DNA of 64,000 bases. Origin: Doris montereyensis (lineage: Eukaryota; Mollusca; Gastropoda; Nudibranchia; Dorididae). Positions 23,418 to 64,000 of the stretch are shown here, in pieces; the stretch's first letter is position 1; each line of letters opens with the position of its first letter. A program made the translations under genes and the position numbers. The notes beneath the pieces are model-generated. The model saw only the letters and a program-made list of their open reading frames with translations, was not told the DNA's origin and ran no database searches. The DNA lies in assembly GCA_037039925.1 (NCBI GenBank), contig JAXRKP010000662.1, positions 127,501-191,500 of the forward strand. The letters are read 5' to 3'.

Positions 23418-23482
23418 CGATAGCTTTCTTTCTTTCTCTCTTTCTTTATCACTTCCCATTTTACCTTCCGGTGTTAGGATAG
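23418..23482 (-). mobile_element. RTE-like LINE 3' terminus, inverted fragment
   Basis: CTTTCTTTCTCTCTTTCTTTATCACTTCC-like sequence followed by TACCTTCCGGTGT, the reverse complement of the family 3' end. Confidence 0.7.
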
Positions 23483-23487
23483 TGATG

Positions 23488-23527
23488 CTATCCAAGTTAT
23501 CAAAGTCTCAAGATAACTTGGATAGCA
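23488..23527. repeat. 14-bp-arm palindrome
   Basis: CTATCCAAGTTATC and GATAACTTGGATAG are perfect inverted repeats around a loop of about 10 bases. Confidence 0.8.
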
Positions 23528-23707
23528 AAGCTAGTCCTAACTGGCATGACAAAATTTCAGAAACACAATCAATAAAAGATCAAACAAAGTGTAAATGTTT
23601 GCTTGATTGATAAAACTAGAAAGATATAATCAAATCAATTGAGATTTTTTCGTTCTTGTAAACAGAAAACAGAATAATGACTTCTTTCTTTTCTTTCTGT
23701 CTTCCTC

Positions 23708-23710
23708 TCT

Positions 23711-23792
<82 letters not shown>
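23708..23792. repeat. (TC)n microsatellite
   Basis: About 42 TC dinucleotides, directly against the truncated LINE to its right. Confidence 0.95.
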
Positions 23793-23795
<3 letters not shown>

Positions 23796-23799
23796 CTTC

Positions 23800-25340
23800 T
23801 AATTAAATTTTGCTCTACACTGTTCTTTTTTAAGGAATGCCAGTTCATCCTCCTCACATTGGTAAAAGTCAATAAAAAATAGGTGCAAGTCAATGTTTAT
23901 CTCAAGGAATTTTTCTATTATTTGTCTAAGTAAAAGTGGTCTTGAAGTCTAAATATAAAGAGGTCCGATCCTTTATTCTTTCCCTTAGTCTCATTAGAAA
24001 TTTTACACTTTTTGGAATGCTAAGTAGTGATATCCCCTATAGTTTGAGCATTCCAGGTTGATCCTGGAGAAAGGTCATCTCTGGCATTTGACTTCCATGC
24101 TTGTTGGTATATTGCATGTAGTAGTTTGTCTGAATGGTTTTTAATCATTTCTGGATAAACTTGATCTGCTCCTGGGGCTTTCCTAATTTCACTTTTTATA
24201 GCTGCTTGGATTTATTCCATTGATATATCTACATATTCAGCGGTCTCCTCTAGATTAGTATTACTAATTGAGTACTCCTTGTTCATATTAGGGATATTAG
24301 TGGTGAAAATGTCCATATTTCCATGATTGGCTGTGCTTTCAATATATCTCCTTTGTAATTTGTCGTATATTTGGTCTTTTATGCTCTTATTCCCCAGAAC
24401 ATCTTTTGGTTTCATATTAGTATTAGTCCAAATTGTCATTGTTCCTGTTAACTTTCTGATTCCTAACTTCCTATTTGGCGATAGTTCTTTTATTCACGTA
24501 ATAATATCCTTTCCTCTGGTCTCTTTGTTTGCAAGTATTTCTTCCAAGCATCCTTCTTTTCTTTGATCTTAGTCTTGACATTCGCATGCCATCATGCTGT
24601 TCTTTTCCTATCTCCTTTAATTTGTTTCGTACCACAGACCTCTTCAGTACAACTGGAGAGTGTTTTTTGCTACTACTATTCTATTGGGCCACCGTTCAAA
24701 TCCCCCTGTCTTTCACTGATAAATCTTTTTATCCTAGATTGGTATACCTGTTTTACTACTGGTTTATTTAGTTCCTCTATTTTGAGTTTAGTAGTAGTAG
24801 CTTTCTTCTCTTTCCTTTTCTGTTTGTTTTCTTCAGTCAGTAATCTCATTTTGGCAATCACTAAGTGATGATCACTAAATATTTCTACTCCTCTGTTTAC
24901 TTTTGCATCCAATGTACTGTAAAAGTCTATCATTGACTTTTCACACCTGTCTTCATTTACTCTTGTATATTTGTGGATATCGTTATGAGGAAAAAAGGTG
25001 TTGGCTATTTTCATGTTATTCTTTAGGCAAAAAATATATTAATCTCTCTCCATTTGGAGAAGTTGTTGTCTCTCCTTCTTTACCTATTACTCCTGACGTT
25101 TCTACATTGTTGCCTACTCTAGCATTTAAATCTCCTAAAACTAAAACCATTAGTTCCTGTCTGGGTTTAAGATTCTCTGTAGCTATTTGTAAATCGTTTT
25201 CGAAGATATCTTTTTCTTCTTTAGTGGCGTCTTCGTTTGGTCCATAAGCTATTAATAATTTAATTTCTCTTCCTTTTGGTTTAATATTTACCTCTAATAG
25301 CCGTGAGCTTATAAATTTCTAACTTTCTAGTAGCTTTTCA
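23800..25340 (-). mobile_element. RTE-like LINE, copy 4, truncated at both ends
   Basis: On the - strand from about 25340: endonuclease pieces (about 25300-25080), KIANTFFPHNDIHKYTRV (25014), SDHHLVIAKMRLLT (about 24870), then the linker and the RT start with AEYVDISME at 24212 and GKAPGADQ-like sequence near 24175. A further piece at about 23860 reads TNVRRMNWHSLKK. RT core motifs between these are deleted. The 3' end stops at the TC microsatellite. Confidence 0.85.
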
Positions 25341-25634
25341 AGACTTTAATTCTCTACCTTAATTGCCTCTCTCCTGTTAACTCCACGCCCTTCTCTGTCA
25401 ACATCACTTCACCACCTCAATCATGCTCTTCTCCGTCACTACTGCTACGATTACGACACTTTCTAGATCTAGTATGCTCATGAAAAGGAACATGAAAGAG
25501 AAATGATAGCCCTAATACTAATAGATCGAAGACAAGGATAAGGACAGAGAAATGTTGAAGCAGAACAGTTCTTATTCAGCCACAGGAAGACAAAGAAAAA
25601 GGGACAGACACAGATATGCAGACAAAGACAGATA

Positions 25635-25680
<46 letters not shown>

Positions 25681-25884
25681 CAAACAAAAGAACGAGAATG
25701 AGAACTGTATCTTCAGCAGAAAGCAATGGAGATAGACCTAGAACCTTTTTACTTCAGTGTCAGAACTTGAGAATAGATCTAGAAGTGAAATAATTTTTAA
25801 TGCGCTATTCACGTGTAACCACAAAGGGAAACAATTCAGAGCTTTTAACTCTTTTTTTCTTGTTCTTTATCATAAAAGATCTTT
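25341..25884. other. Intergenic with a (CA)n run at 25630-25678
   Basis: No gene recognised. One CA microsatellite. A purine-rich stretch at 25490-25620 contains AAGACAGA-like units. Confidence 0.5.
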
Positions 25885-26160
25885 TTGTATTTACTCCGGG
25901 TTCAATCCCAGACAGGTTGAAAAGTTCTCTTGAATTTTTCAAGTAACCCCCCCCCCTGGTATAGCTAGGTGGATCAGCACCTAGTTCCATAGAAGACAGA
26001 TGATAACAAGGCAGTGCTGTGTGCAGATCACAACTCTTGTGCACGTTGAAGATCCCTTGGCTGTTCACAAGGCAGTCCGGGCAACATTTTTTTAAAATTC
26101 TTCCAAAACCTGAGATTAGTGAGATCACCTTAATTGTCGAAGTGGCTAAAATGAAAACCA
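25885..26160 (+). mobile_element. tRNA-derived SINE, family D
   Basis: CCGGGTTCAATCCCAGACAG box B region, a C run before CTGGTATAGCTAGGTGGATC, CACCTAGTTCCATAG and CCTGAGATTAGTGAGATCAC. The 5' part of the tRNA head is missing or diverged. Confidence 0.8.
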
Positions 26161-26468
26161 AAGGTTTTTCCTAGTTTTTCAGACTATTTATTTCACCCAT
26201 CAGATCTTGGTGGATGAAGAAGATTTTTATTTTTTCAATATTGTCTTTAGGTAAGACAGTGGGCTTACAATCAACTTTTAACAATAAGTTATGTTATTCA
26301 AATGTCTACCTACCTAAAAGTAGCATTGACATTTAATGTTTCAAAAAAGATAATATTCAAATATGAATGTTATATATATATTATCGTATCACAAGAAAAA
26401 AGATCTGCAATAGTAACAATGACATATAGGACAAAGATTCGACAACGCTTTGTATAAGACAAACAAAA
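26161..26468. other. Intergenic, no feature recognised
   Basis: AT-rich, with one TATATATA run near 26372. Confidence 0.4.
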
Positions 26469-26845
26469 ACAGACAGACAGATAGACCAACAGAACAAGAG
26501 TTTGAGATAGGGATAGGTTCAAAGACAGGCAGAGACAGAGCCAGACAAAGACTAGAGCCAGATACAGAGACTAGTGGCGGACAGATGCAGACAGCCGTAT
26601 ACATGGAGACAGAGCCAGACAAAGACAGAGCCAGATACAGAGACAGTGGCAGAGACAGGCGACAGATGCAGAGACAGCCGAAAGACATGGAGACAGAGCC
26701 AGACAAAGACAGACACGGAGATAAAACAGAAACAGAGACAGAGCCAGACAAAGACAGACAGACAGACACAGAAACCGCAGCAAACACAGAGACAAAGACA
26801 GACATAGAGATAAACACAGAAAACAAAGCCATAAACAGGTCCAGG
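26469..26845. repeat. CAGA/ACAGAGCC imperfect array
   Basis: Units built on AGACAGAGCCAGACAAAGAC. Open in several frames on both strands (up to about 200 codons), but composition is repeat-derived, so no gene is called. Confidence 0.9.
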
Positions 26846-26847
26846 CA

Positions 26848-27010
26848 GGCGTGGCGACACTTAGTCCCATCGGAGATGACCGATAAAAAGTTCAGGTCAT
26901 GTCTGCAGGTGACAAAACTTGGGATGTTGAAGATCCCTTGAGTGTTTCTAGAACAGTCCGGGCAAAATAAGAAAATCACGGAAAACCCTGAGATCACCTT
27001 AGTCGTGGAT
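26848..27010 (+). mobile_element. SINE family D body fragment
   Basis: CACTTAGTCCCATCGGAGAT, GAAGATCCCTTGAGTG, CAGTCCGGGCAAAATAAG and CCTGAGATCACCTTAGTCGT match the family D body. The internal phrase ACAAAACTTGGGATGTTGAA resembles the unit of the minisatellite that follows. Confidence 0.75.
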
Positions 27011-28645
27011 GAAGGTCAGTGGCCTAGTGTAGAGTGCAAAACTTGGGAATCCCTTTAGTTCAGTGGGCTGGTGTAGTAGTTAGTGTGCAAAACTTGGGAT
27101 CATGAAGTCCCTCAGTGGCCTAGTGTAGTAGTTAGTGCAAAATTTGGGATCATGAAGTCCCTCAGTGGCCTAGTGTAGTAGTTAGTGCAAAACTTGGGAT
27201 CATGAAGTCCCTCAGTGGCCTAGTGTAGTAGTTAGTGTGCAAAACTTGGGATCATGAGGTCCCTTAGTGGCCTAGTGTAGTAGTTAGTGTGCAAAACTTG
27301 GGATCATGAGGTCCCTTAGTGGCCTAGTGTAGTAGTTAGTACAAAACTTGGGATCATGGAGTCCCTTAGTGTCCTAGTGTAGTAGTTAGTGTGCAAAACT
27401 TGGGATCATGAGGTCCCTTAGTGGCCTAGTGTACTAGTTAGTGCAAAACTTAGTATCATGAGGTCCCTTAGTGTCCTAGTGTAGTAGTTAGTACAAAACT
27501 TGGGATCATGAAGTCCCTTAGTGGCCTAGTGTACTAGTTAGTGCAAAACTTAGTATCATGAAGTCCCTTAGTGGCCTAGTGTACTAGTTAGTACAAAACT
27601 TGGGATCATGAAGTCCCTTAGTGGCCTAGTGCAGTAGCTAGTACAAAACCTGGGATCATGAAGTTCCATAGTGGCCTAGTCTAGTGTTAGTGCAAAACTT
27701 GGGATCATGAAGTCCCTCAGTGGCCAGGTGTAGTAGTTAGTACAAAACTTGGGATCATGAAGTCCCTCAGTGGCCTAGTGTAGTAGTTAGTGTACAAAAC
27801 TTGGGATCATGAAGTCCTCAGTGGCCTAGTGCAGTAGCTAGTACAAAACTTAGGATCATGAAGTCCCTCAGTGGCCTAGTGCTGTAGCTAGTACAAAACT
27901 TGGGATCATGAAGTTCCATAGTGGCCTAGTGCAGTAGCTAGTACAAAACTTGGGATCATGAAGTTCCATAGTGGCCTAGTGCAGTAGCTAGTACAAAACT
28001 TGGGATCATGAAGTTCCATAGTGGCCTAGTGCAGTAGCTAGTACAAAACTTGGGATCATGAAGTTCCATAGTGGCCTAGTGCTGTAGCTAGTACAAAACT
28101 TAGGATCATGAAGTCCCTTAGTGGCCTAGTGCAGTAGCTAGTACAAAACTTGGGGTCATGAAGTTCCATAGTGGCCTAGTGCAGTAGTTAGTACAAAACT
28201 TGGGATCATGAAGTCCCTTAGTGGCCTAGTGCAGTAGTTAGTACAAAACTTGGGATCATGAAGTCCCTTAGTGGCCTAGTGTAGTAGTTAGTGTGCAAAA
28301 CTTGGGATCATGAAGTTCCATAGTGGCCTAGTGCACTTGGGATCATGAAGTTAGTGGTACAAAACTTGGGATCATGAAGTCCCTTAGTGGCCTAGTGCAG
28401 TAGTTAGTACAAAACTTGGGATCATGAAGTCCTTCAGTGGCCTAGTGTAGTAGTTAGTGTGCAAAACTTGGGATCATGAAGTCCCTCAGTGGCCTAGTGC
28501 AGTAGCTAGTACAAAACTTGGGATCATGAAGTCCCTTAGTGGCCTAGTGCAGTAGCTAGTACAAAACTTGGGATCATGAAGTCCCTTAGTGGCCTAGTGC
28601 AGTAGTTAGTACAAAATTTGGGATCATGAAGTCCCTTAGTGGCGT
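27011..28645. repeat. 50- to 52-bp minisatellite, about 33 copies
   Basis: Unit contains CAAAACTTGGGATCATGAAG, TCCCTTAGTGGCCTAGTG and TAGTAGTTAGT. Variants cluster: TGTAGTAGTTAGTGTG types at the left, GCAGTAGCTAGTAC types in the middle. No gene. Confidence 0.95.
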
Positions 28646-28676
28646 CTACTTACTTTACCAAAAGAGCTGTGAGTAA

Positions 28677-29190
28677 GGCTAAAGGTATACTAAGCCCGTC
28701 CGACTGTTGTCTTCAAAATGAAGGCAGTTGAAGGATAGAAAACTATGAATATGAAAAGTATACTGCGCCCGCTATTTGTTGCCTTCATCATAATTTTTTA
28801 TATTATTATTATTTTATTATTGAAAAAATATGAATTCCGCTTTGATCTTCTTGCCTAGAAATGTGGTCGCTCTTTTCAAAATGAAATCAGATTTTTTTGT
28901 CTGATCAACCGTTAAAAATATATTGGCAGTGAAAAATGACCCTGCTAAGCCCGGTGACGTCATCGTCAGCCAGTGACGCCATGCGTGAATGCCAGTCTCA
29001 TCCATCTGGAAGATTAGAATGTAGCATGCGACATTTCAATCCGGCTGTCCTCGAACAGGAGCCTGCAAGTTGGACCCAGGTTAACTTGTCTGTCCGTCAA
29101 GTCTCTATTTCATTTGTAATTAAGGCCTGCTCGGTTTTCATCCTTCATTTGTTGTCTTCAAACCGGGCTTAGCATATCTTTACCCTAATG
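28677..29190. mobile_element. Candidate MITE (non-autonomous DNA transposon)
   Basis: Left end AAAGGTATACTAAGCCCG with TTGTCTTCAAAATGA soon after. The right end, read on the - strand, is AAAGATATGCTAAGCCCGG with TTGAAGACAACAAATGA. The two ends are imperfect inverted repeats, but the CTTCAAAATGA part is not fully symmetric. Length about 0.5 kb and no transposase. A further GCTAAGCCCGG sits inside at about 28946. Confidence 0.6.
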
Positions 29191-29387
29191 GTAAATTGGT
29201 TTGGTTTGATTGGCATTTACCAACATCCCCCACATGCGATGACCTCAGAGTGAATAAAGAGGTAGCAACAAGATAAAAAGATATAATATTATGAAAGAAG
29301 AAAAGACAAGAAGTGTGACCTATCAGGTGCACTCACCAATTGGTCAGGCATTAATAATAGAAAAAAAGGTAAAAACGATATATTTAT
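29191..29387. repeat. Short dispersed repeat, family E
   Basis: CATTTACCAACATCCCCCAC, GTGATCTCAG-like GATGACCTCAGAGTGAAT, and TGTGACCTATCAGGTG at the end match 41680-41850 and 44320-44445. No tRNA head seen. Probably the tail of a SINE. Confidence 0.55.
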
Positions 29388-29733
29388 AAATAGTCCATAT
29401 CCTGGCACGAGTTCAGGCTCACCCTCACCGAAGGTACATCTTGTAATCCCTAGCCAGCAGACCATTTCATTCAAAGCCCTTCTCAACTCCCGGAGGAGCA
29501 TAAAGTACACACGTCTGTTAGTGTTAGGCTTTTCATACTACTATTCTGACAAGATCTTTCTCTACCTGTAGCTCAGTACTTATTCACACTTGAATCAAGT
29601 GAGGAAAGTAGAGTGAAGTACCTTTGCTACGAATACAACGTTGTGAAAAAACCCACCTGTGCCAGCCATGGGCCTTTGAACCAATATCGTCAAGGTTACA
29701 AGCTCACAACACTATGGTTCAGCTACAATGCCT
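29388..29733 (-). mobile_element. tRNA-derived SINE, family C
   Basis: On the - strand: CATTGTAGCTGAACCATAG box A region, GGTTCAAAGGCC box B region, AGGTAGAGAAAGATCTTGTC, then GAGTTGAGAAGGGCTTTGAA. It ends in AT-rich sequence near 29388. Confidence 0.78.
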
Positions 29734-29929
29734 CCAGAGACACATCTTTTGCTAGGGAAATTTTGTAAAGAAGATCATGTTGCTAAGAGACAATGGAAAA
29801 TCCATAAATCATTGAACAATAAGATACATTTTTTGTTATGTATGAACAATACAATAGTGGCGAGGAAAATACAAAGTTTGGAAGCTCAACAAGCACGAAA
29901 ATAATTCCATGACCCAAAATGATGTGTTA
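29734..29929. other. Intergenic, no feature recognised
   Basis: AT-rich single-copy-looking sequence. Confidence 0.4.
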
Positions 29930-30720
29930 TAAACCCACAACCATCATTCTCCCATAGTAACACAATCATCATTCTCCCATAGTAATACAATCATCATTAT
30001 CCCATAGTAACACAAATAAGCTTTCTCCTATAGTAACACAACTATCAATCTCCCATAGTAACGCAATATTCATTTTCCCATAGTAACACAATCATCATTC
30101 TCCCATAGTAATACAACCATCATTCTCCCATAGTAACACAACTATCATTCTCCCATAGTAACACAATCATCATTCTCCCATAGTAGCACAACCATCATTC
30201 TCCCATAGTAATACAATCCTGATCCTCCCATAGTAATACAACCATCATTCTCCCATAGTAATATAACCATCATTCTCTTATAGTAATACAACCATCATTC
30301 TCCCATAGTAACACAACCGTCATTCTCCCATAGTAATATAACCAAGTTTTTTTCCCATAGTAATACAACCATCATTCTCCCATAGTAATAAAACTATCAT
30401 TCTCCCACAGTAATACAACCAAGTTTTCCCCATAGTAATACAACCATCATTCTCCCATAGTAATATAACCATCATTTTTCCACCACAGTAACTCAACCAT
30501 CATTCTCCCATAGTAATACAACCATCATTCTCCCATAGTAATACAACCATCATTTTCACACCATAGTAACACAACCATCATTTTCACACCATAGTAACAC
30601 AACCATCATTTTCACACCATAGTAACACAACCATCATTTTCACACCATAGTGACACAACCATCATTTTCACACCTTAGCAACACAACCATCATTTTCACA
30701 CCTTAGTAACACAACCAAAA
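29930..30720. repeat. 25-bp minisatellite, about 31 copies
   Basis: Unit ACCATCATTCTCCCATAGTA plus ACACA. The right third switches to a variant with TTTTCACACCATAGTAACAC. It begins about 330 bases past the NALCN stop codon. Confidence 0.95.
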
Positions 30721-31051
30721 TTTTCCCATAATTATAAAATAGTCAAATTTCAAACCTTTCAAAATTCACAGCCATGTATTACAAAGATCGATAATATCCG
30801 AGATATTTCTATATCAAGTCAAATGTCAAAATTACTCATTGTCATACAAAAGCTTTTTCTATCCGTTACAAAATGAAGGCCTTTGGGAGAACAGTGTTTA
30901 GAACTGGCTGACATTCATATTGTAGACTGTGAAACGGTCAAACGTACGTTGGATAAATAAACAAAAACCAGCAGGTTATACGACTTGAAATGTCAAACAC
31001 CCTTTTGAGCAACAGGAACAGCCGCAATATAAGCTAACATCCCAGGTAGCT
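30721..31051 (-). other. Presumed NALCN 3' flank / 3' UTR
   Basis: Sequence directly downstream of the NALCN stop, before the minisatellite. No canonical polyadenylation signal was recognised on the - strand here, so the end of the transcript is unknown. Confidence 0.4.
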
Positions 31052-61045
<29,994 letters not shown>

Positions 61046-61084
61046 CTGTGGACAAAACAAAGGCATAAATATGCAATATTATTA

Positions 61085-61330
61085 GTGATTAAGTTTGATT
61101 TGATTTGATTCGATTTGATTTGATTTGATTTTACCCACATCCACTACGAAGGTGATCTCGGGCCCTTTTGGCAGGATTTTTTTTGTCCCATTTGCCCGGA
61201 CTGCCCCACAAACAGCCATAGGATCTTTAAGGATGTTTGATATGAACACAGGACATCCTATTTATAGTCTGTCTCTATTGTGATAAGGTGTTGATCCACC
61301 TACCTGGACCAGGGGTTTTAATCTTTATTA
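61085..61330 (-). mobile_element. SINE family D, headless
   Basis: Starts on the - strand with CCCCTGGTCCAGGTAGGTGG, continues GGTGTTTGATATG-related body, GGGGCAGTCCGGGCAAATGG and ends in a run of AAATC units (61085-61130). Confidence 0.85.
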
Positions 61331-61334
61331 TTTT

Positions 61335-61640
61335 CTTGATTTTACCTTACCCACAGCCACAGCTTAGATGATCTTAGGGGGTTTTGGTAAGATTTTTCAA
61401 ATTTCGCCCAAACTGACCTGTAAAGGGATCTTTAACATACACAGAATGTTCTGATCTGTACACAGGACCTCCTTTTCATGCTTCGTCTCTGATGGGACTA
61501 GATGTCGATCCTCTTACCTGGACTGAGGGGGTAGATCTTACTCGAAAAAAAACTCAAAAAATTATTTCAACTGTCGGGGTACGAATCTATGACCTTTTGG
61601 TTGAGAGAAAGACATCTTACCTATGGACCACCCTGCCCCC
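61335..61640 (-). mobile_element. SINE family D, full copy
   Basis: Head GGGTGGTCCATAGGTAAGAT, ATAGATTCGTACCCCGACAG (box B), CTCAGTCCAGGTAAGAGGAT, CATCAGAGACGAAGCATG, CCCTTTACAGGTCAG. Directly follows the previous copy, the two in tandem. Confidence 0.85.
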
Positions 61641-61887
61641 CTATGCAGTAGTGGACACTGCGCAATGCTCATTGTCACTTAAAGAGATCTGTTTTAAATT
61701 CTATTAAACTGGACCAACGAAAACATATTTTAATTTGACAAATATTCTTATCTGTAATTTAATTCTTTGGAAAATTACGTGGAAAACTTTTTTTTAAAAG
61801 AATTGAAGTAAACAATGTCAACCCAGAAAAGGTTGTCTTTGTTTGTCTCATTGGAATTTGCCCCATCTACGTATATATATATATATG
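61641..61887. other. Intronic, no feature
   Basis: AT-rich, with TATATATATATATA at about 61870 before a SINE head. 61850-61870 resembles the start of family E. Confidence 0.4.
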
Positions 61888-62180
61888 CGAGGAGGTGCCG
61901 GTAGCTCAGTCGGTAAAGCATCCGACTGCCACCCAGGAGGCCTGAGTTTGAATTCTAATCCAGGCAAATCTTTCTGGCCCTCCTGTCAACCCAGCAGCAA
62001 AATGGGTAGTCAGGTCTATTCAGACTCTGCCAAGGTTAAGGCTGCATGGAATGCAATAGCAAACTATCACACTCTATGCTGTATGCCTAGAAAAATCAGG
62101 ACTCTACTCGTGGTTAACCCGTGCTCAACCCTGAGTATGGGACTTACTTTACTGTACATATGTGGGGATCTCAAGGTGAA
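61888..62180 (+). mobile_element. tRNA-derived SINE, family B
   Basis: GGTAGCTCAGTCGGTAAAGC (box A), CTGAGTTTGAATTCTAATC (box B), CTGTCAACCCAGCAGCAAAA, CTATGCTGTATGCCTAGAAA, GTGCTCAACCCTGAGTATGG. Matches 42287-42560 throughout. Confidence 0.88.
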
Positions 62181-62595
62181 GTAAGATGACAAAGCCGGAT
62201 GAAAAGACATGTAAACATTTGAAAGGTAAAGAAGTAAAGCCAGAATAATAACTATCACCCGACAACCATACCTAAGAAATGAGTTTCAATGATGGTTGGA
62301 TATTTCTTGAAGAATCATCTTCTTGTTTGGTTTTTTTCTCTCTTAATTGTGTGCGTCTAATAGGAGGAGTTCAAAACATTATTACATGTTCATACCAGTT
62401 AACGTTTTTATTTAGCGTTTGCAATTTGAGTTGTCTCTCTTGAACGTTGCGACATGATCTCTATCATGTTGACATGCTGTGCTGAACTTGGTGATTACAA
62501 ATGCAGAGGATGAGGATTACAAAAGAGTTGTGGCGGGCGGGGGGGTGGAGGGTGGGGAGGGGAAACTCGTGGAGGGAAATGTACCAGTAAAATTT
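62181..62595. other. No gene recognised
   Basis: AT-rich, then a G-rich stretch at 62536-62565. Nothing identified. Confidence 0.4.
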
Positions 62596-62960
62596 CCGGA
62601 GCACCAGGACAACCTTCCTCATGTGGGGCACCAGGCTGTAGACTGCAAACCAGGAGAAATAAAATTTCCTTGGAAAACAAGAACACCAAGCTCAGAGACA
62701 ACCTTCCTCATGTGGGGCACCAGGCTGTCAGAGTCACGAAAATATATCCCAGTGGCTTGTCGCAAACTTTGCTGGTCATTCAGTCAGATCATCAACACCT
62801 GTTCTGGGAGTCGGGTTCCACCTCATTCTTGTCAGATCCAGATATCCCAACTGAATACAAGGCTAACCTGGTCAGAGTCAGTCAAGAAAATATATCCCAA
62901 TGTTAACTGAATAGGTGTCTTGCCTTGTCGCATAAGCTTTGCTGGTCATTCATATGTTAT
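62596..62960. repeat. Internally repeated, possibly interdigitated sequence
   Basis: ACAACCTTCCTCATGTGGGG with CACCAGGCTGT occurs at 62609 and 62699. AAAATATATCCCA occurs at 62739 and 62888. CTTTGCTGGTCATTCA occurs at 62769 and 62936. The frames across it have no recognisable domain. Confidence 0.65.
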
Positions 62961-63089
62961 GAAGATAAAAAACAACTATGGATTTATAGTCTGTATCTCA
63001 AGCATTTAAAAATAACCTTCCCAATCGTCTTTATAATATATTATTCAAATTCGAGCAATGCAAATGACTACAATGGTCACTGCTTTATC

Positions 63090-63386
63090 TGTAAGTTAAG
63101 TTCCCTCAAGGCCGTTATGGCCCATAGAGGAAGTTTGTCCAGGTTTCAATAGCGTGAAGCAGAGCAGGTGACAATAATCACCTCCTGGCTAGGACGCTTA
63201 TCTGACACAGATTTCTATTCTAAACAAATGCTTGTACCCATTTACACCTGGATAAGAGTGGGGAAAATTGTGTGCTAGGTGTCTTTCCCAAGGAACACAA
63301 CATCGGATCTAGCTTTGCTACGACTCAAACTCGGGACCTCATGATCCCCAGTCCAGCAGCCTAACCACTCGGCCACCGATACCATT
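63090..63386 (-). mobile_element. tRNA-derived SINE, family A
   Basis: On the - strand: GGTGGCCGAGTGGTTAGGCTG-like box A region near 63375, GAGTTTGAGTCG box B, AGCAAAGCTAGATCCGATGT, CTTGGGAAAGACACC, CCAGGAGGTGATTATTGTC and CATAACGGCCTTGAGG at the end. Confidence 0.87.
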
Positions 63387-64000
63387 TGCCCTATCCATAG
63401 GGGTGTGGATTTCCTTCAACCGTTAATGAAACATCAAACTAAACTGTTGTCAAATGCTCTTTGAGCGGATATCCACTGGCTACAACGATATGAAGAAAAA
63501 AGGTACGATTACATGTGACTCAATCTTCCTCCAAACAGAACAATATTTCGTCAGTGTGCTAAAATTTTGACCCAAGTCCTTTTCGGTGATCTTTAGGAAA
63601 GTGGAAAAAAAAAACCTCTTTCGGCCTTACTCAGTCAGTGGCATAGGCCAAATTGAAACATCATTGATAACTCAGGAATGCCTTAGTGTATTTTTTATTT
63701 ATTTATTTATTATGATGATATACTATGGACAAAATCATGGAAATGAAATCTTCATACGTTGAGCTATTGACTGCAACAGAATAAGAGTAAAAAGAATTGG
63801 TTACAAAGAACTCACTCACAATAACAATCCAAAATGCTCTTATCACATAGGAGTGATAAATAAGAGAAAGGATATTAAATCGCATAGAAATAATGAGCAT
63901 TTCTTTTTGTGGACCATACAGATTACAAAGATGAGGAGTGTTGACATGAATCAGTTTCATTTTAGCCTAAGTTTCAATTAGAGGAATCTTGACATGAATC
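63387..64000. other. No gene recognised; presumed NALCN intron
   Basis: An 85-codon - strand frame at 63703-63960 is followed by GTGAGT-like sequence at about 63816, but its peptide does not match NALCN or any family I recognise. ATTTATTTATTT run at 63695. TCTTGACATGAATC and GTTGACATGAATC are near repeats at 63950-64000. Confidence 0.4.

Noticed and set aside
26469..26997. 202-codon - strand frame and several overlapping frames
   Set aside because: Low-complexity CAGA/TCTG repeat read in frame, no conserved domain, similar length in several frames.
61895..61965. tRNA-like gene
   Set aside because: Same SINE family B as at 42287, no intact acceptor stem.
63703..63960. 85-codon - strand frame followed by a GTGAGT, a possible upstream NALCN exon
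   Set aside because: The peptide does not resemble repeat III S1-S5 and lacks the GFKEI-type S4-S5 linker expected just before the exon at 61045.

Overview
The window looks like nuclear DNA of a lophotrochozoan animal, most likely a mollusc. Introns are long with GT/AG borders, and the sequence is extremely rich in microsatellites, minisatellites, tRNA-derived SINEs and decayed LINEs. No bacterial or organellar genes are seen. The species cannot be named from the sequence, but one coding residue (Glu in the domain III pore of a NALCN channel) points to a protostome.

Two genes lie tail to tail. On the + strand, the last two coding exons of a flavin-containing monooxygenase (FMO)-like gene sit at 7428-7560 and 10701-10881, with a polyadenylation signal just after. 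Its earlier exons must lie left of the window. On the - strand, eighteen exons between 61045 and 31052 encode the C-terminal part of the sodium leak channel NALCN, from segment S5 of repeat III to the stop codon. Splice phases agree across the series except for two places where one base is missing. With these allowed for, the set encodes 722 residues. The 5' half of the gene lies right of the window.

Between and inside the genes: 1-7400 holds microsatellites, an RTE-like LINE with a recognisable target duplication, a 29-bp and a 32-bp minisatellite and SINEs. 7600-10440 is an FMO intron with GATA arrays, a CR1/jockey-like LINE end and a 50-bp minisatellite. 10.9-31 kb is intergenic, with GA arrays, a palindrome holding a telomere-type array, several repeat regions that look like two sequences spliced together in patches, LINE fragments, a 50-bp and a 25-bp minisatellite and a candidate MITE. 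31-61 kb is NALCN, each intron carrying its own minisatellite, SINEs or LINE pieces. 61-64 kb holds SINEs and an unresolved stretch of internally repeated sequence.

The most unusual items are: a five-copy tandem repeat built from a NALCN splice acceptor plus the first 41 bases of its exon; a telomere-type array in the apex of a palindrome, with an empty counterpart 0.9 kb away; interdigitated mosaic repeats; and the Glu in NALCN domain III. No complete new gene system was found.
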